From positions 25,195 to 89,194 of the forward strand of contig NZ_BAABCY010000063.1 of the NCBI RefSeq assembly GCF_039539345.1: a stretch of DNA of 64,000 nucleotides, read 5' to 3'. Source of the stretch: Snuella lapsa (GTDB taxonomy: Bacteria > Bacteroidota > Bacteroidia > Flavobacteriales > Flavobacteriaceae). Position numbers and translations under genes: made by a program. This document shows, one piece after another, positions 63,397 to 64,000 of the stretch. Numbering within the stretch: the first letter of the stretch is position 1; each line of letters opens with the position of its first letter. The notes below the pieces were generated by a model that searched no databases, was not told the origin of the DNA, and worked only from the letters and a program-made list of their open reading frames with translations.

Positions 63397-63909
63397 ATGA
63401 TGCAAGCAAAAACGCCCGAACAATCCAAAACTGTCCTTACAGACATGGTTTTACCCGGTGAGACCAATCCCTTAAACAATTTATTTGGAGGGGAATTATT
63501 AGCCCGTATGGATCGTGCGGCAAGTATTGCTGCCAGACGGCACTCAAGACGTATTGTAGTAACTGCTTCTGTAAACCATGTGGCATTTAACAGAGCGGTT
63601 CCCTTAGGCAGTGTGGTTACTGTCGAAGCCAAAGTATCCCGTGCTTTCAACACCTCTATGGAAGTCTTTATAGACGTTTGGATTGAGGATCGTGAATCGG
63701 GTGAAAAAACAAAGGCTAATGAAGCTATTTACACCTTTGTTGCCGTCGATGAGACCGGAAGACCCATTGCTGTCCCAGAAGTACTTCCTGAAACAAAACT
63801 GGAAAAAGAACGCTTTGCTGCGGCTCTGCGACGCAAACAATTAAGTTTATTGCTTGCTGGAAAAATAAAACCCAATGATGCTACTGAGCTAAAGGCTCTG
63901 TTTGAATAA
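63397..63909 (+). CDS. acyl-CoA thioesterase, hotdog fold (YciA-like)
   Basis: Cleaves acyl-CoA to free acid and CoA. The 170-residue hotdog protein shows NPLNNLFGGELLARMDRAASIAARRHS (central helix with the catalytic Asp) and VVTASVNHVAFNRAVPLGSVVTVEAKVSR, as in cytosolic acyl-CoA thioesterases. The start could be ATG 63397 or 63400. It has its own promoter-like pair upstream and ends 91 nt before the window edge. Confidence 0.9.
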   Translation: MMQAKTPEQSKTVLTDMVLPGETNPLNNLFGGELLARMDRAASIAARRHSRRIVVTASVNHVAFNRAVPLGSVVTVEAKVSRAFNTSMEVFIDVWIEDRESGEKTKANEAIYTFVAVDETGRPIAVPEVLPETKLEKERFAAALRRKQLSLLLAGKIKPNDATELKALFE

Positions 63910-64000
63910 TACCAATTCGCTTATTTAATATAACGTGAATCTCGGATAAGAAAAAAGTGTTTTTATTTTAGTTTATTATATTGATATTCAGTATATTAAA
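63910..64000. other. end of window, non-coding
   Basis: AT-rich 91-nt tail with no recognisable gene, promoter or terminator. Confidence 0.4.

Noticed and set aside
1..64000. tRNA or rRNA genes, prophage or transposase
   Set aside because: None recognised on reading; no CCA-ended cloverleaf, rRNA motif, integrase or transposase motif seen. A tRNAscan/Infernal run would be decisive.

Overview
The window looks like a chromosomal segment of a marine-type member of the Flavobacteriaceae (Bacteroidota). The evidence is the AT-rich composition, promoters with the Bacteroidota -7 box TAnnTTTG, almost no Shine-Dalgarno sites, a gliding-motility lipoprotein (GldH), the family IPExxxVDY protein beside pyk, an OmpA with thrombospondin type-3 repeats, and polysaccharide-degrading lipoproteins plus a sulfatase. 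I saw no tRNA, rRNA, phage, transposase or CRISPR.

Layout. 0-9.9 kb: the end of dinB, a small lipoprotein, a HAD phosphatase, then the leftward acpP-fabF-rnc-IPExxxVDY-pyk group, divergent from purN and an RNase H. 9-12 kb: a PfkB sugar kinase and a long PurF-like amidotransferase. 12.0-12.5 kb: three tandem, separately terminated small-RNA units. 12.6-21.8 kb: superoxide dismutase, an AddA-like helicase-nuclease, OmpA, an AddB-like nuclease and an alpha/beta hydrolase. 21.8-28.8 kb: a leftward carbohydrate operon GH35-GH110-GH95, in which the GH35 gene is split by one extra C in a C7 run. 29-38.5 kb: serine hydrolases, a CNNM/CorC-type protein, Ogt, an S41 peptidase, an exonuclease, a decayed GIY-YIG element flanked by inverted repeats, and a double-ATPase ABC protein. 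38.8-46.4 kb: acetoacetate-CoA ligase, then nrfH-nrfA and a fused ccsBA for dissimilatory nitrite reduction to ammonium. 46.5-55 kb: a sulfatase, then leftward ricT-gldH-PBP1A and trhO-trhP-ferredoxin (tRNA wobble uridine hydroxylation). 55.3-64 kb: recA, a lipoprotein, an ECF sigma factor with a membrane/barrel partner, an acyltransferase, a GlsB-type membrane protein, trpS, dprA, an HU/SPOR protein and an acyl-CoA thioesterase.

The least expected structure is the small-RNA array at 12.0-12.5 kb. The three copies share a core of about 40 nt and a G-U or G-C compensated terminator. A fourth, unterminated copy of the core lies at 38.58-38.62 kb, over the 5' end of a 42-codon open frame on the opposite strand. 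The array RNAs are therefore complementary to the putative leader and start codon of that frame. This is a testable trans-antisense hypothesis; nothing in the sequence proves it. Other points worth checking are the GIY-YIG relic between REP-like inverted repeats, the C7 frameshift in GH35, a possible attenuated leader RNA upstream of trhO, and the trhO-trhP-ferredoxin grouping.
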